Positions 61,823 through 64,000 of a stretch of 64,000 nucleotides of DNA are shown piece after piece. Position numbers and translations under genes: made by a program. Source of the DNA: Lucifuga dentata. Lineage: Eukaryota; Chordata; Actinopteri; Ophidiiformes; Bythitidae. The notes beneath the pieces are model-generated. The model was not told the origin of the DNA and did not search any database. It saw nothing but the letters and a program-made list of their open reading frames with translations. Positions within the stretch are counted from its first letter, which is position 1; every line of letters begins with the position of its first letter. The stretch spans positions 28,486 through 92,485 of the forward strand of contig VXCM01002066.1 in NCBI GenBank assembly GCA_014773175.1, in the 5' to 3' direction.

Positions 61823-63694
61823 ATGAAAATCAGCGACTACCTGAAAGTAAGAAAATCCATCTATAAGCATATTTAAATTACACACAGTTTATAGATAATG
61901 ACATAAGACGTGCAAAACTGCACATATGAAGGACAGTTTGGTCCTCCAAAGTGGTGTCCAACAGGCTTTGGATGACACTTCCTCCATCTTTATTCTGCAG
62001 AGTTTTGACCCATATTTGCCCTGAAGAAACTTTTGATCTCCACGGTAAGCTGAGATAAGATGCTCTATTTCCCTCTATGCTAATGAAGTTGCATCATCTG
62101 GAGGAGGTCTTTGCTCGGCGCTAAAGAGGGCACGTCGGCGTGCGTCGCCAAGACGCCATTCTCATGTCAATCAGGGAGGAATGATGGATTTTCATACAGA
62201 GCTGGAGGACAGAAAGTTCAACTTTCTCCCTCTTCTATCTTTCATTCTGCCTCTTTCTCTCTTACCACACACCTCCTCCCTCCTCCTCCTCCTCCTCCTC
62301 CTCCTCCTCCCCCCTTTCCAAACCACACTACAGATGTGGTGGGAGCTCTGCTGGCAGGGGAGGGGGAGGAGGGGATAAAATGAGCTAAATAAGATTGCTT
62401 GAAAGAGGAAGAGAGCGCCAACTGGCTGCCAAGAGGATATTTCCATCTTTCTTAAAAGCGTCTCTGTTAAATGAAAAACAAATGTGTGATTGATGTGTTC
62501 GACTTTGACGATGACGACAGAAGAAAGAGAAGAGAAACCATCGCTGTCCCAAAACGATGGCTTTGAAATTAGAGACTGTGAGTGAAAGTTATATGATGCA
62601 GAGGAATGCCAGGCAGCTTTGATGGAAAATAGATGGAATTTATCTAAAGCTCATAATCAAAAATGCATAAATGGGGTTGAGAAACTGAGACATGGAAGAT
62701 CTATATTACAGAGTCAGTAATTATATATTCAACTGGAGTGCAAAATCCTGAGGAAATACAGAAACAGGCTGACGTTAACCTGAATTGGACTGAAGATAGT
62801 AAAGATTTTATGAAGTAAACATGTCATGAATCAAAAAAAAAAAAAAAAAAAAAATCAAAAGACATTCGGCTGCAAACTACCAAAGCAGAACAAATCAAAA
62901 TAAATCTTATACATTATTTACACTATAAATACTTTCAGATTTGGATTTGGAATTATGCTGTTATATTGATGTTAAAAAAAAAAAAAACCAGTCTTCTTAT
63001 AGGTTTCCTGATCACACATAGAAAGTCATCGCTTCTTCTTCTGTCCATCAAATTTCATGTTAATCTGCCGATAATGTAAAAAAAAAAAAAGAAAAAAAAA
63101 CACGGTTGAAAAGAGTGAAAACTGAACATTTTTGCAAACAAATGACTTCATTTCATTCAGTCTTATAAAAGTTTTCGTGTAATTCTGGTGTTTACTAGAT
63201 GTATGAAAAATAGATTTTTCCTTAATATGAGTACAATCAAAGTTTTAATGTGCATGTAAATGTACAGACTGAAAAAAAATTAAATACTAGAAATGAGTGA
63301 AATGTTTTGTTTAGCTTCATCAACGAAAGTTTGGAAATTCGTATTAAAACTGTTTTCAATCTAGATTATTTGGTTTTTAGTTCAAGTCTTTTTTTGAGTT
63401 ATGCCTTCAAAAATGCCAGAAAACAAAAACAGTATTTATTTTATTTTATTTTTTGCAGTGTACAGGCAGGTAACCAAAGGACACAGAGGCACTTTTAAAT
63501 TTCATGGTGTTTTGGAAGGCGGAGGGCCTGGCAGGCAGCGGCTGGATGACCCNGGGGGTCTCACGTTGGACAGAGGTAGTCCTCCCCTCCCCTCCAGTCT
63601 GGCAAAGTGAACAAAGGAGGAGGAGGAGGAGGAGGAAGAGAGAGATGGAGCTGTACATCATTTTACCTTCCTCATCCATTCGAAAGAAGCTGAA
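61823..63694. other. Intergenic, low-complexity only
   Basis: (TCC)n at 62271-62315 and (GGA)n near 63616-63640; no gene recognised. The single N at 63553 has no flanking repeat. Confidence 0.6.
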
Positions 63695-63825
63695 CACGTG
63701 TGTGTGTGTGTGTGTGTGTGTGGGGAAGGGGGGGTATTGTCTTTCCTCCACCATCTTTANCACGTGTGTGTGTGTGTGTGTGTGTGTGGGGAAGGGGGGG
63801 TATTGTCTTTCCTCCACCATCTTTA
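63695..63825. repeat. (TG)n tract duplicated by assembly stutter
   Basis: 63695-63759 is repeated exactly at 63761-63825 around the N at 63760. Confidence 0.9.
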
Positions 63826-64000
63826 ATCAATATGGGTTTTCTTTACTATCTTTACTAGTTTTCTTTACTACTATCTTTATTAATAATCGTCATCATTATT
63901 TATCATTACCTTTTTTATCCTTTTATTGTTTTCTTTACCTTCTATTAAAACTGTCTCTATCTATAATTGCTGCTTCAACACCTGACCCCCCCCCCCCCCC

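Overview
The window is vertebrate nuclear DNA, most likely from a ray-finned (teleost) fish. Its genes have split exons with GT-AG introns. It is rich in (CA)n/(GA)n microsatellites, and it carries CR1/L2-type LINE 3' ends, hAT-like elements and TTAA-flanked MITEs of kinds common in fish. It holds two real protein-coding genes, arranged head to head: nsd2 (WHSC1) on the minus strand and letm1 on the plus strand. The same divergent pair sits in the human Wolf-Hirschhorn region at 4p16.3, so this is conserved synteny.

Region by region: (1) 1-919, nsd2 3' flank/UTR with a poly(A)-tailed repeat. (2) 919-16754, 22 coding exons of nsd2, which I assembled by eye from splice sites and reading phase; their summed length is exactly divisible by 3 and predicts 1393 residues. 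The order is PWWP1, a Lys/Arg-rich linker, PHD fingers, PWWP2, AWS-SET-postSET, and a C-terminal PHD/C5HCH pair. (3) 16755-18510, 5' UTR, a noncoding first exon and a CCAAT/ETS promoter. (4) 18510-20840, intergenic, with a LINE fragment. (5) 20840-42775, letm1: a CRE-bearing promoter, 14 coding exons (756 residues, or 762 with an alternative acceptor) and the 3' UTR. (6) 42776-64000, repeat-rich intergenic DNA in which I recognise no gene. In human, FGFR3 follows LETM1; no fgfr3 exon was recognised before the window ends.

NSD2 is a nuclear histone H3K36 mono/dimethyltransferase. LETM1 is an inner-mitochondrial-membrane protein needed for K+/H+ (and, as reported, Ca2+/H+) exchange and for mitochondrial volume. 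They are neighbours by ancient linkage, with no sign of a shared pathway.

The most notable non-genic signals are: a TTAA-bounded MITE family of about 590 bp with long inverted repeats (11 copies or fragments, five of them inside letm1 introns); a decayed integrase-like transposon framed by inverted arrays of a short tandem motif; a hAT-like element with a perfect 8-bp target duplication; two fold-back hairpins in letm1 introns; and a 30-bp minisatellite. The assembly has a systematic artefact: at 9 of its 18 single-N positions the flanking 62-87 bp is exactly repeated, and one of these repeats duplicates part of a PHD exon of nsd2. I found no convincing new functional system. The transposon relic and the odd splice sites are the best leads.
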